A program made the translations under genes and the position numbers. Shown here one piece after another: positions 5,864 to 6,348 of a stretch of DNA of 6,348 nucleotides. The stretch is from Methanomicrobiales archaeon (GTDB lineage: Archaea > Halobacteriota > Methanomicrobia > Methanomicrobiales > JACTUA01), in NCBI GenBank assembly GCA_028678965.1, contig JAJRCM010000107.1, positions 1 through 6,348 on the forward strand, in the 5' to 3' direction. The stretch's first letter is position 1, and each line of letters begins with the position of its first letter. The notes below the pieces were generated by a model. The model was not told where the DNA came from. It ran no database searches and saw only the letters and a program-made list of their open reading frames with translations.

Positions 5864-5898
5864 GTACGAGGTCGCGGGTTCGATTCTCGCCAAAGGCT
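5864..5898 (+). pseudogene. tRNA 3'-end remnant (variable loop, T-arm, acceptor strand)
   Basis: AGGTC (5869-5873) fits a tRNA variable loop. GCGGG (5874-5878) pairs with CTCGC (5886-5890), with one G-U, around the T-loop TTCGATT. GGTTCGATTC is the box B consensus. CAAAGGC and a T follow as the acceptor strand and discriminator base. The matching 5' acceptor GCCTTTG, the D-arm and a pairing anticodon stem are absent upstream, so this is not a complete tRNA. Such 3'-end copies are typical of attachment sites left by tRNA-targeting integrases. No integrase is in the window. Amino acid identity is undetermined. Confidence 0.5.
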
Positions 5899-6054
5899 TT
5901 CTGAAAGAACGTTTTTTCATTTCATTTTTAAGCTGGATAATGAATTGTGTATTCATGATAAGTTCAAAGAAACTGAACATGTTCTCAGCTTTCGAAACAG
6001 ATCCGATGAGGAGAGGGAAATATTCATCAATCTGTTCGTTTTTAATACGTACCT

Positions 6055-6249
6055 ATGCAAAACATCACAAAGAGCAGAAAGATGGAGAACGGTATCGCTG
6101 TCTACTACAAAGCAGGTAGTGGAGAGAAATTCGAATCGTTCAATTACTCTGAGCTTATCGACATGAAGATCAACGCCCTTGATCTTCTCCAAGATCCAAA
6201 AAGCTATGCAGTCGACACAGAAAAGCATCGACTTGTCATGAAGAAGTAA
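6055..6249 (+). CDS. Small orphan protein, unknown function
   Basis: The frame gives 64 residues from the ATG at 6055, or 55 from the ATG at 6082. The second start may be the real one: a TATA-like TTTTTAATA at 6039-6047 would place transcription start near 6068, between the two, and the first nine residues (MQNITKSRK) look less conserved in character. Neither ATG has a clear ribosome binding site. The product (GIAVYYKAGSGEKFESFNYS, then ELIDMKINALDLLQDPKSYAVD, given here in two parts) looks like a small soluble alpha/beta protein with no cysteine, signal peptide or membrane segment. A terminator follows directly. I do not recognise the family. It appears monocistronic and unrelated to the nitrogenase-like cluster. 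Confidence 0.5.
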   Translation: MQNITKSRKMENGIAVYYKAGSGEKFESFNYSELIDMKINALDLLQDPKSYAVDTEKHRLVMKK

Positions 6250-6261
6250 TCATCTTATTTT

Positions 6262-6291
6262 TCCCAGTATGATCTTTTAAGTGGGATTTTT
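6262..6291 (+). terminator. Hairpin plus T-run after the small orphan gene
   Basis: TCCCA (6262-6266) pairs with TGGGA (6282-6286) around a 15-base loop, followed at once by five T residues. It begins 13 bases after the stop codon of the small gene. The stem is short, but with the T-run it fits a terminator. Confidence 0.45.
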
Positions 6292-6348
6292 ATAACATAG
6301 TTTAAGCAGTCCATCTTGCCCGTAATAATAAATAAAAAAGTTATTTCA

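Noticed and set aside
5820..5898. A complete tRNA gene
   Set aside because: No 5' acceptor strand, D-arm or pairing anticodon stem is found upstream of the T-arm.
5862..6119. Plus-strand open frame of 85 codons crossing the tRNA remnant, and overlapping frames at 5945-6166 and 5953-6228
   Set aside because: They overlap the more protein-like frame at 6055-6249, begin inside the tRNA-like sequence or lack start signals, and have random-looking composition.
1..6348. CRISPR array
   Set aside because: No regularly spaced repeats of the required length are present.

Overview
The window reads as a euryarchaeal chromosome segment, most likely from a methanogen of the Methanomicrobia. The reasons are archaeal-style TATA boxes close to start codons, GGTGA-type ribosome binding sites, T-run terminators, a DedA protein of archaeal type and a nitrogenase-like cluster of the kind common in methanogens. 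The taxonomic call is inference; no marker gene is present. The central part (about 1280-5660) looks clearly richer in GC than the flanks by eye.

Layout. Bases 1-72 hold the tail of a plus-strand gene. A DedA/VTT membrane protein lies on the minus strand (176-844) and has its own TATA-like box. An intergenic stretch of about 430 bases follows, with a relic of a zinc-ribbon coding sequence, a T-run and strong inverted repeats. Next is a tight minus-strand operon transcribed from about 4920 down to 1277. It encodes a NifD/NifE-like subunit, a NifK/NifN-like subunit (overlapping the first by 17 bases) and a NifH-like Fe protein (7 bases further on). Diverging from it on the plus strand is a metallo-beta-lactamase-fold gene (from 5014) that is broken by a frameshift. 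The right flank is AT-rich. It holds a second copy of the zinc-ribbon relic, a tRNA T-arm/3'-end remnant, and a small orphan gene with a terminator.

How it works together. The three nitrogenase-like genes form a complete two-component enzyme on paper: an ATP-driven [4Fe-4S] reductase (H) and a two-subunit catalytic or scaffold component (D plus K). Six cysteines match the nitrogenase P-cluster ligands in order and in spacing, and the cysteine that ligates FeMo-cofactor in NifD is present. The FeMo-cofactor histidine is not. No nifB, nifEN, nifI or molybdate transport gene is in the window, and the D-K-H order differs from nif operons. This is therefore probably not a nitrogen-fixing nitrogenase. 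It is also not CfbCD (F430 synthesis), which has a single NifD-like subunit. Its substrate is unknown and is the main open question. The intergenic region between the operon and the MBL gene carries an inverted repeat over the TATA box and a 10-bp direct repeat, both candidate regulatory sites. The matching relics and the tRNA remnant suggest past mobile-element activity around the module.
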